Below, piece by piece: positions 41,162 to 51,821 of a stretch of 64,000 nucleotides of DNA. Within the stretch, counting starts at the first letter, position 1; the number at the start of each line of letters is the position of its first letter. The stretch lies in contig NZ_FOLV01000005.1 of assembly GCF_900112415.1 (NCBI RefSeq), positions 62,001 through 126,000 of the forward strand, read 5' to 3'. The position numbers and the translations under genes were made by a program. The notes beneath the pieces are model-generated. The model worked only from the letters and a program-made list of their open reading frames with translations. It did not search any database and had not been told where the DNA came from. This DNA comes from Bacillus sp. 491mf (GTDB lineage: Bacteria; Bacillota; Bacilli; Bacillales; Bacillaceae_G).

Positions 41162-42142
41162 TTATACACTCTTTATTTTTAAATATATATTTTGTTTCAA
41201 TTGCTTTTTCGCTTTCTCATTACACTGTTTAACAAATGAAGATACGCAAGATGCCCTTTGCATCTTGCCATTTGTATAAATGAGCGGGTCAATTAATCGT
41301 TCTTTTCCTCCCTTATAACAAATGTCGTATTCGGTCTCATTCTCTTCTAATACTACTTTCGAATGCAGAGAGTGAAGCATCTTATCAATTTGACAATCCC
41401 CACAACTTCGTAATAGATGTAACACCGTTTCATCGTCAGTTAAAAAATCAGATAGCTGTAAAATATTCTTTTGCAACGCCTCTTTTAACACCTTTGTTAA
41501 TATATAATAACCATACGAATTCGACGGATGCAAAAAGAAATCAATCGTTTCTTTGTAATAAGCTTCTGTAAACCATTCTGCTGCCTGCACAGATTGTAAA
41601 CAAATTTGTCCGTTACGAACTATTACATCTTCTAAAAAAGAGGACACTTCTTGCTTTGAGATCATTCCATATGTATATAAATCCCGTAACGTATAGTCTA
41701 CACGATCTGCACATAAATTCGGAAGCGGTTGCTCTAACAACGTCCATTGTTCCCATTTCTCAACCATTCTATAATCATAGCCATATCTCTCCAAAATAGA
41801 GGGAATATCTGAAGCTTCAATAACATCCATAAAAATTTGTTCATGATAATCCTCATCTTGCTCTTCTAATACGTGGTCAACAATGTGAGAAAATGCTGTA
41901 TGAGATACATCATGAAGCAATGCCGCAATTTGTTCTTCCACACTACCACCTAGCATTCTCACAAGAATCATAACACCAACAGAATGTTCATAACGTGTTA
42001 CGTTCCACGTTGGATTCACAAGGAAGCTTGCGCCGCCTTGATGAATTTTCTGCAAACGCTGCACCGCCTTTGATTGTAATAGTTCCGCAAGCACACCATC
42101 TATATAATGTTCACCATATACAGAATCATTAATTATAATCAT
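41162..42142 (-). CDS. HD-domain phosphohydrolase
   Basis: 326 residues. The metal-binding HD motif is ALLHDVSHTAFSHIVDH (about residue 77), with an upstream histidine in RYEHSVGVMIL and a downstream aspartate in LCADRVDYTLRDL. This is the dGTPase/dNTPase-like HD layout. It overlaps the deoxyribosyltransferase-like gene by four bases, which suggests a nucleotide-related role. The exact substrate is unknown. Confidence 0.85.
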   Translation of the reverse strand: MIIINDSVYGEHYIDGVLAELLQSKAVQRLQKIHQGGASFLVNPTWNVTRYEHSVGVMILVRMLGGSVEEQIAALLHDVSHTAFSHIVDHVLEEQDEDYHEQIFMDVIEASDIPSILERYGYDYRMVEKWEQWTLLEQPLPNLCADRVDYTLRDLYTYGMISKQEVSSFLEDVIVRNGQICLQSVQAAEWFTEAYYKETIDFFLHPSNSYGYYILTKVLKEALQKNILQLSDFLTDDETVLHLLRSCGDCQIDKMLHSLHSKVVLEENETEYDICYKGGKERLIDPLIYTNGKMQRASCVSSFVKQCNEKAKKQLKQNIYLKIKSV

Positions 42143-42516
42143 GCTCCTTCACCCTCTAACACTTTCTCCACTAATCCATCTAGACTGCCTTCGACTATAC
42201 ATACTTCTGGCAAATGGTAAAATGTTGTATCCAAAGAACCGTTTCCTTTATACACAAATATTTTCTTTTCCCAAGCAAGCGCCATTCCAAATTCGGTATG
42301 ACTTCCTTTTCCACCATCTAATAAAAGCAGAAAAACGTCTGCGTCTCGTACAGCTTGTTTTTCTGCTTGTCCTATACGTTGTAATTCTAATCGATTTGTC
42401 GCTTTTTCATTTTTTGTCCAATCGTATGTATGAATCCATCCTGCTTGTTTCAGTCTATCTGCTACAATGTGGACAATGTGTTTATTTGTAAAAGTTGAAG
42501 CGATGTAAAATTTCAT
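42139..42516 (-). CDS. Nucleoside 2-deoxyribosyltransferase-like protein
   Basis: 125 residues from ATG 42516, with GGAGAGG upstream. It starts KFYIASTFTNKHIVHIVADRL and contains DADVFLLLLDGGKGSHTEFGMALAWEKKIFVYKG, the pattern of the deoxyribosyltransferase superfamily (Asp and catalytic-type Glu in HTEFG). It may act on nucleotide bases or be a related N-glycosidase. It is coupled to the HD phosphohydrolase gene. Confidence 0.75.
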   Translation of the reverse strand: MKFYIASTFTNKHIVHIVADRLKQAGWIHTYDWTKNEKATNRLELQRIGQAEKQAVRDADVFLLLLDGGKGSHTEFGMALAWEKKIFVYKGNGSLDTTFYHLPEVCIVEGSLDGLVEKVLEGEGA

Positions 42517-42572
42517 GTTACCTCTCTCCTTCATATAAAAACAAACAGGAAGATATTGAAAAAAAGGGACGT

Positions 42573-42755
42573 TTACGAATCCCTTTTTTCTTTTTTATCA
42601 ATTTTATCATTTAACATGTCTAATTCAGCTGTAATTTCTGATTTTTCTAATTTGCGTTCTTGTGAAAAATTCCGTCCCATATATATTATAATACTACCAA
42701 TATACAATACTAAACAAACAACTAGAGCAATATTTTCACAGAGACTTAGCCCCAA
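42573..42755 (-). CDS. Small membrane protein, 60 aa
   Basis: I place the start at TTG 42755, because AGGAG lies eight bases upstream; in-frame ATGs at 42776 and 42788 precede that site. One membrane helix (residues ~8-30: ALVVCLVLYIGSIIIYMG) is followed by a charged, helical tail rich in lysine and glutamate. Function unknown. Confidence 0.5.
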   Translation of the reverse strand: MGLSLCENIALVVCLVLYIGSIIIYMGRNFSQERKLEKSEITAELDMLNDKIDKKEKRDS

Positions 42756-42860
42756 TGTAGTCACTCCTAATCTCATCCATATTATCACGCTTCAATAATT
42801 AGAATTCGTCCGTCAAATCTATGCTATTGTAACATAAAGTGTGCTTTTATCTCTATCTTA

Positions 42861-42892
42861 AAAAGCAATCCTAAATGGATCGCTTTTTTTTA
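42861..42892 (-). terminator. Terminator of the DUF2339 gene
   Basis: AAAAGC.ATCC and GGATCGCTTTT pair around TAAAT. It sits at the end of the minus-strand DUF2339 gene, with a matching A/T run on both sides. Confidence 0.65.
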
Positions 42893-44620
42893 CTACTCAC
42901 CTTTTTCTTTCGAGAAAAACATTCTAGAAATAACAATTCCTAGCCCACCAATAAGTAAGAATAATACTGCACGAATCATCATTGATACTTCTGGTAAATC
43001 TAAGAAGAATAACTTAATCACTGTTACAACTAACACAACTAATCCAGCGTATAATATTTCATTCATTCCTCTATTACGTCCAAACCAAACTGAAACTAAA
43101 GCATATATCATCCATAAAAGAGAGACAAATACACTGATAATACTTCCGTCTGTTGAAAGAACCTCTCCTATTCTAGTAATCGTAATAAATACAAGTACCA
43201 TAAAGCCATATAACGTAATCGAATACACATATTTCCCAAAACGTTGCAACATTGGTTTCATTTTCATCATTCCATAATAAAATGTTCCAACTAAAATGAG
43301 ATGGGCTACAAAAGCTGCTGACATGAATGTCTCAAATGGACTCACAAGCGTTTGCAACATACCGATTCCATAAATAACTGCACTGATATAAAACTTGATT
43401 TCTTGTTTTAATTTCGCAGAAGTAACGATACCTAAAAAACCTTGCAACATCAATACAATTGCTCCATTTACTAAACTAAATTCATTTAAAATTGTTAAAC
43501 TAAACGACCCCATCGCAAAACCAAATAAAAGATCTGTAAATGACGATTTTTTATTTTTCATATAGTCAGCTATAAACATTACACTGTGTACAATTGTACT
43601 AATTAACAATCCCCATGTTGTAAAATCCGGAATTTTTATAATTGCCAGAATAAAGAAGATTGCATTGGCACTAAATAAAGCCATTCTAGGTTGATAAATA
43701 AAACTTCGATCAATAAACATATGCCAGAAAAGCAGAATATGAATTAATCCATAAACAATTGTTAATTGTACCTGTAAATTCCCTAGTAACATGGTCATAA
43801 TTACAAAAAAGACAAACGTTACAAGTACAGAAACAGAGTAAGATACCATATATAAATATTGATAGCGATTTTTATACGCATACCATAATAAACTCATCGT
43901 TAACACTGTTTCATATCCAAAGAAAATGTAAGAATTAGGTGCTGTACTATTTAATAAGAACGGTACAAAAAAGGCTCCTACAGATACAAATATAGCGAGA
44001 TACTCTGATTGATATCGCTTAGCTAAATAAATACCGAGTATAATCCAAATAATATTGAATATAAATGCCATGCTTGCCGGAAAGAAATGATACAAATAAT
44101 GCGCAGCGAATGTCGTTAAAACAATGCCTGTAATACTTCCTCCAGCTAACACTAAGCCTAACGCTTGATGTTCTTTTTTTATTTGTATATCACCTACATA
44201 ATACAAAGCAACTGATAATGCTACGCCAAATACAATACGAATTGCTGGAGTAAGTAATCCTGCATCTACTCCCGCTTTAAATAGCCAAATTACCCCAAGC
44301 AGCATAATGGCAACGAAAATACGTGGTAGCCATGTTTGACAAAATTTTATAATGTCAAATGGTTCAGGCTTAAACGCAGATATATCTACCTGCTTTATCT
44401 CCGGTTCCTTCACACTTTCTTGGCTAATGACTCTTTCTTCTTGTCGTACATTTTGCACAGGAGTACTAACTTCTTGTTTCTTCTCAATAGGTTCCTTTAC
44501 TTGTTGAACTCTTTCTTCGTCCATTTCTCTTCGCTGTGCTTTTAACTCATAGAGCGTCTCCTGCAATGTATCAATTGCTGTTTCTAGAGCTTCTATTTTT
44601 TTGCTCAAATCTTGTTTCAT
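42893..44620 (-). CDS. DUF2339 polytopic membrane protein
   Basis: 575 residues. An N-terminal coiled coil (~1-45, KKIEALETAIDTLQETLYELKAQRREMDEE) and an acidic/proline linker precede about 16 hydrophobic segments to the end. This matches the DUF2339 family of large membrane proteins. Function unknown. It is transcribed alone with GGGGGAG before ATG 44620. Confidence 0.8.
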   Translation of the reverse strand: MKQDLSKKIEALETAIDTLQETLYELKAQRREMDEERVQQVKEPIEKKQEVSTPVQNVRQEERVISQESVKEPEIKQVDISAFKPEPFDIIKFCQTWLPRIFVAIMLLGVIWLFKAGVDAGLLTPAIRIVFGVALSVALYYVGDIQIKKEHQALGLVLAGGSITGIVLTTFAAHYLYHFFPASMAFIFNIIWIILGIYLAKRYQSEYLAIFVSVGAFFVPFLLNSTAPNSYIFFGYETVLTMSLLWYAYKNRYQYLYMVSYSVSVLVTFVFFVIMTMLLGNLQVQLTIVYGLIHILLFWHMFIDRSFIYQPRMALFSANAIFFILAIIKIPDFTTWGLLISTIVHSVMFIADYMKNKKSSFTDLLFGFAMGSFSLTILNEFSLVNGAIVLMLQGFLGIVTSAKLKQEIKFYISAVIYGIGMLQTLVSPFETFMSAAFVAHLILVGTFYYGMMKMKPMLQRFGKYVYSITLYGFMVLVFITITRIGEVLSTDGSIISVFVSLLWMIYALVSVWFGRNRGMNEILYAGLVVLVVTVIKLFFLDLPEVSMMIRAVLFLLIGGLGIVISRMFFSKEKGE

Positions 44621-44929
44621 TTTCTCCCCCCTCTAATCATGCTGCTAAATAGAAATATGCCTATAATTAGTTTAATTTCCAATTAACTACATCATACTAT
44701 TAGTTTATTCATTTTTTAAGAGGTTTTTCCTAAAATTATACAATTCATTCCATTTTGAAAGTAACACGTTACGATTTAAAATATCCATCTAAAAAAACCT
44801 GAAATACAGCAGGTTCCCTATAGTTCCCTACTAGTACCTGAATATCTTCCACTGGTGTAATCATACTCTTAAAAAAATAAAGGTGTTAACAGCTTTCCAA
44901 CCAGCCCCAAAAGCATGATTTCATAGAAA
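44621..44929. other. Intergenic region between murG and the DUF2339 gene
   Basis: AT-rich, no gene seen. It contains the murG terminator at its right end and a second minus-strand hairpin, AACCTG/CAGGTT at 796-815 (44796-44815), followed by a T7 run, which could act as a back-up terminator. The DUF2339 promoter must lie left of it but was not resolved. Confidence 0.55.
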
Positions 44930-44937
44930 TCATGCTT
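44911..44937 (-). terminator. Terminator of murG
   Basis: AAGCATGATTTC and GAAATCATGCTT form a perfect stem around ATA and are followed by TTTT on the minus strand. It overlaps the last codons of murG. Confidence 0.75.
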
Positions 44938-45988
44938 TCGTTACATAATCAATAATCGTTTGCAAAGCTTCTTGTCCGCTATATTGCTGCATCGATCTTT
45001 TATACTGCAAACGATTTTTATACAGTTCTTCTACATGTTCAATTAGCAACGTTTCTGTTATATCTTCTTCAAATAACATGCGTCCATATCCTTGTTTTTC
45101 AAAAGACTGTCCGTTTAAAATTTGATCTCCTCGGCTCGAAGATTTCGGAAGAGGAATTAATAACATTGGCTTTTGTAATGTTAAAAATTCAAAAATCGCA
45201 TTGGATCCTGCACGAGAAATAACGATATCAGTTGCCGCTAATATATCAGGAAGTTCATCGTGAACATATTCAAACTGTTTGTATCCCGGTGTATTCTCAA
45301 GCGTTTCATCCATATTGCCTTTCCCGCACAAATGAACAATTTGATAGGTTTGCAGGAGGTTTGGCAGGGCACCGCGTACTGCTTCATTAATACGGCGTGC
45401 TCCTAAGCTGCCTCCCATAACCGTAATAACTGGTTTTGATGCAGTGAATCGTAAAAATTGCAGTCCTTTGTTTCTACTTCCCTGCAATACTTCTTCACGC
45501 ACAGGTGAGCCAGTAAATACTGTTTTTTCTTTCGGTAAATGTTTTTTCGCTTCTTCAAACGTAACAAATATTTTTGAAGCAAAGCGAAGAGCAATTTTAT
45601 TTGCAAGCCCAGGCGTCATATCAGACTCGTGTAAAAAAACAGGAACACGATTTAGCCACGCACCAATTACAACCGGCACAGACACGAAGCCGCCTTTTGA
45701 GAAAATAACATCTGGTTTTAGCTTTCGAATCAGGAAATACGCATCCATAACCCCTTTCATAACAAGAAAGGGGTCTTTTATATTTTTTAAATCAAAATAG
45801 CGGCGAAGCTTTCCACTCGCTATTCCATAATAAGGAATCCCTTCTTTTTCAATGATCGTCTTTTCAATTCCATTATGTGAACCAATATAACACACCTTCC
45901 AACCGCTCTTTTGAAAATGTGGTATAAGCGCTAAGTTCGGCGTAACGTGACCCGCAGAACCACCGCCTGTAAATATAATCGTTTTCAA
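44930..45988 (-). CDS. murG: MurG-type UDP-GlcNAc:lipid I N-acetylglucosaminyltransferase
   Basis: 352 residues. The N-terminal glycine-rich loop [18 protein letters not shown], the segment [16 protein letters not shown] and the C-terminal UDP-binding signature [24 protein letters not shown] match MurG. It converts lipid I to lipid II on the inner membrane face. It is a stand-alone gene and not in a division cluster, so it may be the second of two murG-like copies known in the cereus group; that copy number is not visible here. Confidence 0.92.
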   Translation of the reverse strand: MKTIIFTGGGSAGHVTPNLALIPHFQKSGWKVCYIGSHNGIEKTIIEKEGIPYYGIASGKLRRYFDLKNIKDPFLVMKGVMDAYFLIRKLKPDVIFSKGGFVSVPVVIGAWLNRVPVFLHESDMTPGLANKIALRFASKIFVTFEEAKKHLPKEKTVFTGSPVREEVLQGSRNKGLQFLRFTASKPVITVMGGSLGARRINEAVRGALPNLLQTYQIVHLCGKGNMDETLENTPGYKQFEYVHDELPDILAATDIVISRAGSNAIFEFLTLQKPMLLIPLPKSSSRGDQILNGQSFEKQGYGRMLFEEDITETLLIEHVEELYKNRLQYKRSMQQYSGQEALQTIIDYVTKA

Positions 45989-46024
45989 CAGTATGTCTCC
46001 TTTTAATAAAAGATTTACTTTTTA

Positions 46025-49000
46025 TTATAACACACTGAAATAACGCGCTTCTGGATGAGCAAACACCAGCGCCGATACAGAAGCCTCCGGTTCCATCATA
46101 AACCCTTCTGTTAAGGAAATTCCAATTTCCTCAGGGCGAAGCAACCGAAATAACTTTTCTTGATCAGCAAGCTCTGGACACGCAGGATAGCCAAAAGAAA
46201 CGCGAATCCCTTGATATTTTGTTCGGAACCGCTCTTCCATCGTCATGTTTGGTGAATCTGGAAATCCCCAGCGATCACGGATGAGCATATGCGTTTTTTC
46301 AGCTAATCCTTCTGCAAGTTCCAGCGCAAGTGATTGAATCGCATGACTACGCAAATAATCGCCTTGTTCTTTCCACTTTTCTGCTACAGCACGGACACCT
46401 GTTCCAACCGTTACAGCTAAAAAAGCAACATAATCCATTTCATCTCCAACTGGGCGTAAATAATCACCAAGCGTGCGATGCGGTGCTTTTCCTTGTCTTG
46501 GGAATGTAAAACGCTCTAGCACACGACCCTGATCTTCTGGATCATAAATTAAAATGTCTTGATTTTCACTTTGTGCAGGAAAGAATTGATACACAACGCT
46601 CGGACGTAACCATGATTGTTCTTCGCGAAGCAATTCATCGATTAAGTCATTCAGTTCATGGGCTCTTCTATCCCCTTCTTGTAGCAACTTTTTTACATTC
46701 CCTTTTAAACCTAAGTGATGCCCAAGTAACATTTGCCGATTTAAAAACGGAGCAAGATGTGTTACTGAAATATCACGCAAAGCGACACGTTTTGTAGAAT
46801 ACGGTACATATACTGGTGCCGGCGGTAATTTTTCAATTTGAATCGGTACCAGTGCCCGGCTTTTCTCTTCTTCTACAACAACATGTAAATGGCGTTTCGC
46901 TTTTTCCTCACTCATCTTTTCCCGTTCTTCTTCGTTTTGCAGGCGATTGATCAGATCTAATCCTGTCATCGCATCACTTGCATATAAAACAAGCCCTTGA
47001 TAAGAGGGAGATATCCGCGTTTCTGTGAACTTCCGCGTCAGCGCAGCACCTCCTACAACAATCGGAACATCAATATTTGCCGCTTTTAAGTCTTCTGCTG
47101 TTGTTACCATTTGCTGCGCAGATTTAACAAGTAATCCTGATAAACCAATAATATCTGGTTTCTGTTCTTTTACCTCTTGAATAATACGATCAGAGCGCAC
47201 ATTAATACCCAGGTTTACAATGTCGTATCCATTGTTCGATAAAATAATTTCCACCAAATTTTTACCGATGTCATGCACATCACCTTTTACTGTCGCAAGC
47301 AGCACTTTCCCTTTCTTCGCACTATCACTTGTCTCCATATACGGCTCTAAATACGCAACAGCCGCTTTCATACTTTCCGCACTTTGCAATACCTCTGCCA
47401 CAATAAGCTCATTATTATTAAATAAACGTCCCACTTCATCCATGCCAGTCATAAGCGGTCCGTTAATAATATCAAGCGGTGCTCTTCCTTCATCTAGAGC
47501 AAATTGCAAGTCATCATGTAGTCCTTGTTTTGTCCCTTCTACAATATAATGAGATAACCGCTCTTCAAGCGTTAACGTTTCAGCTGCTACGACTTCTTTT
47601 TTCTTCACATTTCGATAAAAATTTGTAAATTCTTCTAACGTTTCTTTCGTCGTCTCAAACAAAAGAGCATTCGCTAATAGCTTTTCCTCTTCAGAAATAG
47701 AAGCATACCGCTCTAGCTTTTCGGTATTCACAATGGCATAATCTAAACCAGCCTTTGTCGCATGATATAAAAAGACCGAATTTAATACTTCGCGTCCTGC
47801 TGGCGGTAAACCAAATGAAATATTACTTACACCTAATATTGTTAAACATTCAGGCAATGCCTCTTTTATGAGCCGAATGCCTTCAATTGTCGCTGCAGCT
47901 GAACCGATATATTCTTCATCACCTGTTCCAACCGGAAAGACAAGTGCGTCAAAAATAATATCTGACGGGCGCACTCCATATTTTATTGTTAAGAGCTCAT
48001 AACTTCTTTTCGCAATTTCAAGTTTTCGCTCAGCCGTTACCGCCATACCAATTTCATCAATTGTTCCCACAACAATAGCCGATCCGTACTGTTTAATAAG
48101 TGGAATTACTTTTTCAAAACGCTCTTCTCCATTTTCTAAGTTAATAGAGTTAATTACTCCTTTTCCTTGCAAATAAGTAAGAGCCAGGTTTATCACTTGC
48201 TCATCTGTCGAATCAATCATAATGGGTACTTTTAATACTTTCGTCACAGCTTGCAAGAAATTTTCCATATCTTCTATTTCATCACGGTCTGGGTCTGCCA
48301 TGCAAATATCAATAATATGGGCATTTTTCTTTACTTGTGCCCTTGCGACTTCCGCTGCTTCTTCAAAATTCCCTTCTGCAACAAGACGTTTAAATTTGCG
48401 TGAACCAATTACATTCGTACGCTCTCCAACGAATAACGGGCGCATAGAATCTTCATATTGCAACGCTTCAAGCCCGCTAATCCCATGACCTTTTCTTTCT
48501 CGTTTCACACGGGGCTCAAATGATATTAGCGCCTCTTTCATCGCACGAGTGTGCGCTGGCGTCGTCCCGCAGCAACCACCAACAATATTCATCCAGCCTT
48601 CTTCTGCAAACTGTTTCACTTTATGAGCAAGTGACTGCGGGGATTCATGATAATGACCGTCTTCATCTGGAAGTCCAGCATTGGGATAACAAGAGATGTA
48701 ACACTCTGATAACTCTGCAAGTGAACGAATATGTTCTCTCATAAACTCTGGTCCTGTTGCACAGTTTAGCCCAACCGATAATGGATTCATATGCTCTACC
48801 GATAAGTAAAATGCTTCAATTGTTTGCCCAGCTAACGTCGTTCCCATTGGTTCAATTGTTCCCGAAATCATAAGCGGAACTTTTTTCTCTGCCTCAATAA
48901 ATGCCTTTTCAATTCCTAAGCATGCCGCTTTTACATTACGCATGTCCTGACTTGTTTCTACAAGTAACAGATCTACACCTCCGCGCAGTAAACCGCGTGC

Positions 49001-49426
49001 TTGTCTTGTATATGCCTCAATGAGCTCTTCAAAAGTAACGCCACCCGTGACACTAATTGCTTTTGTCGTTGGACCCATTGACCCGGCTACATATACTTCT
49101 TTACCGCTCTCCTTTACAGCTTGTTTTGCTAACCTGACCGCCCTTTCATTCAACTCCTCATCTAAGTGAGAAAGGTTATAATCACTAAGTACAATGTTCG
49201 TTGCACCAAATGTATTCGTTTCAATAATATCTGCCCCTGCTTCAATATACGCTTTATGAATCTGTAAAATAACGTCCGGCCGTGTTTTTACTAAATATTC
49301 ATTACAGCCCTCATATTCTTCTCCGCCAAAATCTTCAGCTAAAAGGTCTTCTTGTTGAATCATCGTTCCCATTGCACCATCTAATATTAAAATTTCTTGC
49401 TGCAATCTTTCCTCGATTTGTCTCAT
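46025..49426 (-). CDS. metH: Cobalamin-dependent methionine synthase
   Basis: 1133 residues. Domain order: homocysteine-binding (~1-320, with zinc ligands in VGGCCGTTPAH), pterin-binding (~335-600, FVGERTNVIGSRKFK), helical cap and B12-binding domain (~620-840, with the base-off histidine in VKGDVHDIGKNLV), and a C-terminal AdoMet activation domain (~880-1133, RVSFGYPACPELADQEKLF). It transfers methyl groups from methyl-THF to homocysteine. It overlaps the upstream gene by four bases and shares the SAM riboswitch at 51284-51440. Confidence 0.96.
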   Translation of the reverse strand: MRQIEERLQQEILILDGAMGTMIQQEDLLAEDFGGEEYEGCNEYLVKTRPDVILQIHKAYIEAGADIIETNTFGATNIVLSDYNLSHLDEELNERAVRLAKQAVKESGKEVYVAGSMGPTTKAISVTGGVTFEELIEAYTRQARGLLRGGVDLLLVETSQDMRNVKAACLGIEKAFIEAEKKVPLMISGTIEPMGTTLAGQTIEAFYLSVEHMNPLSVGLNCATGPEFMREHIRSLAELSECYISCYPNAGLPDEDGHYHESPQSLAHKVKQFAEEGWMNIVGGCCGTTPAHTRAMKEALISFEPRVKRERKGHGISGLEALQYEDSMRPLFVGERTNVIGSRKFKRLVAEGNFEEAAEVARAQVKKNAHIIDICMADPDRDEIEDMENFLQAVTKVLKVPIMIDSTDEQVINLALTYLQGKGVINSINLENGEERFEKVIPLIKQYGSAIVVGTIDEIGMAVTAERKLEIAKRSYELLTIKYGVRPSDIIFDALVFPVGTGDEEYIGSAAATIEGIRLIKEALPECLTILGVSNISFGLPPAGREVLNSVFLYHATKAGLDYAIVNTEKLERYASISEEEKLLANALLFETTKETLEEFTNFYRNVKKKEVVAAETLTLEERLSHYIVEGTKQGLHDDLQFALDEGRAPLDIINGPLMTGMDEVGRLFNNNELIVAEVLQSAESMKAAVAYLEPYMETSDSAKKGKVLLATVKGDVHDIGKNLVEIILSNNGYDIVNLGINVRSDRIIQEVKEQKPDIIGLSGLLVKSAQQMVTTAEDLKAANIDVPIVVGGAALTRKFTETRISPSYQGLVLYASDAMTGLDLINRLQNEEEREKMSEEKAKRHLHVVVEEEKSRALVPIQIEKLPPAPVYVPYSTKRVALRDISVTHLAPFLNRQMLLGHHLGLKGNVKKLLQEGDRRAHELNDLIDELLREEQSWLRPSVVYQFFPAQSENQDILIYDPEDQGRVLERFTFPRQGKAPHRTLGDYLRPVGDEMDYVAFLAVTVGTGVRAVAEKWKEQGDYLRSHAIQSLALELAEGLAEKTHMLIRDRWGFPDSPNMTMEERFRTKYQGIRVSFGYPACPELADQEKLFRLLRPEEIGISLTEGFMMEPEASVSALVFAHPEARYFSVL

Positions 49427-51258
49427 ACATTCATTCCTTCTTTCTGCCCTTTCTTCACTTGAATATACCGAACGAGCGCTTCTGTCACTTCATATTTTAA
49501 AAATGGTGTAATTAAATAAATACCATTAAATAACTCCATCGCAATATCAATTAATTCTTTAGCTATACAAATACCTTCTGCCACCGCTTCTTCTGACGTT
49601 TTATGTGCGTCCATACGCCTTCTCACTTCTTCTGGAAGCGTAATGCCTGGCACCTCAAAATGTAAAAAGTCTGCATTTCGTTTACTTACAAGCGGCATAA
49701 TTCCAATAAAAATTGGCTGTTCAATATGCTTCGTTGCTTCATATACATTTCGGATGACTGCCGCATCATAAATGGGCTGCGTTAAAAAGTACTCCGCACC
49801 AGCTGCAATTTTTTTCTCCATACGTTTTACAGCTGCATCGATATGTCTGACATGCGGATTAAAAGCCCCGCCAATTGAAAAATTGGTGGCTGCTCCAATT
49901 GTTTTCCCTAAAATAGAACGGCCATTGTTCATTTCCTTAATCATTTTAATAAGTTCTATAGAAGAAAGATCATATACAGATGTTGCACCAGGAAAATCAC
50001 CAACCCTCGCAGGGTCTCCGGTTAATGCCAATACTTCCTCCATACCGAGCGCTGCTAATCCAAGTAAATGAGACTGCAGCCCAATCACATTATGATCACG
50101 ACATGTTAAATGAGTTAATATCGGGATATCGTATTTTCTTAATAACGCTCCCATTGCCATATTTGATAAGCGAGGCGATGCTAAAGAGTTATCTGCTAAC
50201 GTAATAGCATCTGCTCCAGCACGCTTCAACACTTTTGCTCCTTCAAAAAACCTCTGTGTATCCAACGTTTTAGGAGGATCTAGCTCAACAATCACCGTCG
50301 TTTCCTTTTTCGCTTTTTCTGCTAATGTAATTCGATCTGCTACATTTACACGCTGCGCAGTTATAACCTCTGCACGCTTTACAACTTCTTTTGCTGTTAC
50401 AGGACGCTCATTTCCAAGCGCTCGCTTCATTGCCTCAATATGGGCAGGAGTTGTACCACAACAACCTCCAAGTAGCCTAACGCCTTGCTTAATAAATTCC
50501 GGCACCATCTCTTCAAAATAAGCCGGACTTCCTTCATATACGTAACGGCCCTCTACATATTTAGGGAGACCAGCATTTGGATACGCAGATAAGTAACCAT
50601 ATTTAGGGATTTCTATCGTTTTAAAAGATTCGATCATACGAAGCGGTCCTAACTGACAATTTAATCCGACCACATTTGCACCATACTCTATAATTTGCTT
50701 CAATACATCATCTACACTATTTCCGTTTTGAGTCGTACCAGCTTCGTGAAGAGCAAGCTGCGCAATAAGAGGGACATTTGTTTGTTTACGTAATACCTTC
50801 ACTGCATGAAGTAATTCAAACTCATCGTAAAACGTTTCTAATAATAGCCCATCCACACCTTCTTCTAGCAGGGCATCCGCTTGTTCTAAGAGCATAAACT
50901 CACGCTCCATATCAGTAGTTGTAACTGCCCCAATATGTTTCATTCCACCGATTGTTCCAACGATTGCATTTTTTTCTGTCACTGCTGCTTTTGCATGTCT
51001 TACAGCAGCCCGGTTAATTTCCTTTACGCTATCCTCAAGACCGTACATGCGAAGTTTCCCTTCATTTGCTCCGTATGTATTGGTTTGAATGACATCTGCT
51101 CCTACTGCAACATATTGTTTATGAATCGAAATAATCCGCTCTGGTTCAGATATATTCAATTCTTCAAAGCAGCTTTGTAAACCATGAGAATACAGAAACG
51201 TTCCCATCGCTCCGTCCCCAATGACAATTCCTCTTTGCAATAAATCTAGTAGTTTCAC
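49423..51258 (-). CDS. yitJ: Bifunctional homocysteine S-methyltransferase / methylenetetrahydrofolate reductase (YitJ-type)
   Basis: 611 residues. The N-terminal ~290 residues form a homocysteine methyltransferase domain (DGAMGTFLYSHG ... LLGGCCGTTPAHIEAM with the zinc cysteines), and residues ~320-600 form the MetF-type reductase barrel (VIVELDPPKTLD, ALTGDPARVGDFPG). It makes 5-methyl-THF for MetH. It is the first gene behind the SAM riboswitch, with metH overlapping its end. Confidence 0.94.
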   Translation of the reverse strand: MKLLDLLQRGIVIGDGAMGTFLYSHGLQSCFEELNISEPERIISIHKQYVAVGADVIQTNTYGANEGKLRMYGLEDSVKEINRAAVRHAKAAVTEKNAIVGTIGGMKHIGAVTTTDMEREFMLLEQADALLEEGVDGLLLETFYDEFELLHAVKVLRKQTNVPLIAQLALHEAGTTQNGNSVDDVLKQIIEYGANVVGLNCQLGPLRMIESFKTIEIPKYGYLSAYPNAGLPKYVEGRYVYEGSPAYFEEMVPEFIKQGVRLLGGCCGTTPAHIEAMKRALGNERPVTAKEVVKRAEVITAQRVNVADRITLAEKAKKETTVIVELDPPKTLDTQRFFEGAKVLKRAGADAITLADNSLASPRLSNMAMGALLRKYDIPILTHLTCRDHNVIGLQSHLLGLAALGMEEVLALTGDPARVGDFPGATSVYDLSSIELIKMIKEMNNGRSILGKTIGAATNFSIGGAFNPHVRHIDAAVKRMEKKIAAGAEYFLTQPIYDAAVIRNVYEATKHIEQPIFIGIMPLVSKRNADFLHFEVPGITLPEEVRRRMDAHKTSEEAVAEGICIAKELIDIAMELFNGIYLITPFLKYEVTEALVRYIQVKKGQKEGMNV

Positions 51259-51283
51259 ATGTCTCCCTCTCTTCTTTCAATAT

Positions 51284-51440
51284 AAAAACCCCCTCTTCTC
51301 AATGAAGAGGGGGACAGCGTTTTATCCTCCTCTTATCATTCAGAACGCTTTGTTCCGCAGGTCTTAGCACCGTTTCAAACATATAATTTGAAGGTTGCTG
51401 GGTTTCACAGGGCCTTTCCCTCCACCACTCTTGATAAGAG
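51284..51440 (-). promoter_or_regulatory. SAM-I riboswitch (S-box) of yitJ-metH
   Basis: On the minus strand the aptamer starts with CTCTTATCAAGAG (51428-51440), continues GGTGGAGGGAAAGGCCCTGTGAAACCCAGCAACC and closes with GATAAGAG at 51330-51337. The terminator CCCCCTCTTC/GAAGAGGGGG plus a T run is at 51284-51313. High SAM should stop transcription. Confidence 0.95.
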
Positions 51441-51641
51441 TTATATTCATTTATGATTTCAAAAAGCAAACATCGTCCGTTCACTTATTAGCAATCTTTG
51501 TTAATTTTCTCACTAATTTAGCATGTTAAAATATGAAAGTCAACAAAAAGAAAGAAAAATAAAATTATTCAAAATATAGTTGCATTTCTTTCTAAATTTG
51601 TTGTAAAGTAAAAAACATAATCAAAAACTTCATATTTCGAA

Positions 51642-51810
51642 TTCTTATCGAGAGAGGTCGAGGGACTGGCCCTTTGACGCCTCAGCAACCATTAACAAAC
51701 TTTTTATTTGTTAATAAGGTGCTAATTCCAGCGAATTGAGAAATGATTTGACAGATAAGAAGAAGACTATATTTGTCGTATATAAGCCTTCTTCTTAGAA
51801 GGCTTTTTTT
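51642..51810 (+). promoter_or_regulatory. SAM-I riboswitch (S-box) of metI-metC
   Basis: The aptamer spans 51642-51761: TTCTTATCGAGAGAGGT, then GAGGGACTGGCCC, GCCTCAGCAACC and AAGGTGCTAATTCC, closing with GATAAGAA at 51754-51761. The terminator AAGCCTTCT/AGAAGGCTT and T7 is at 51784-51810. It faces away from the yitJ S-box, about 200 bases apart. Confidence 0.95.
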
Positions 51811-51821
51811 GCATACAAATC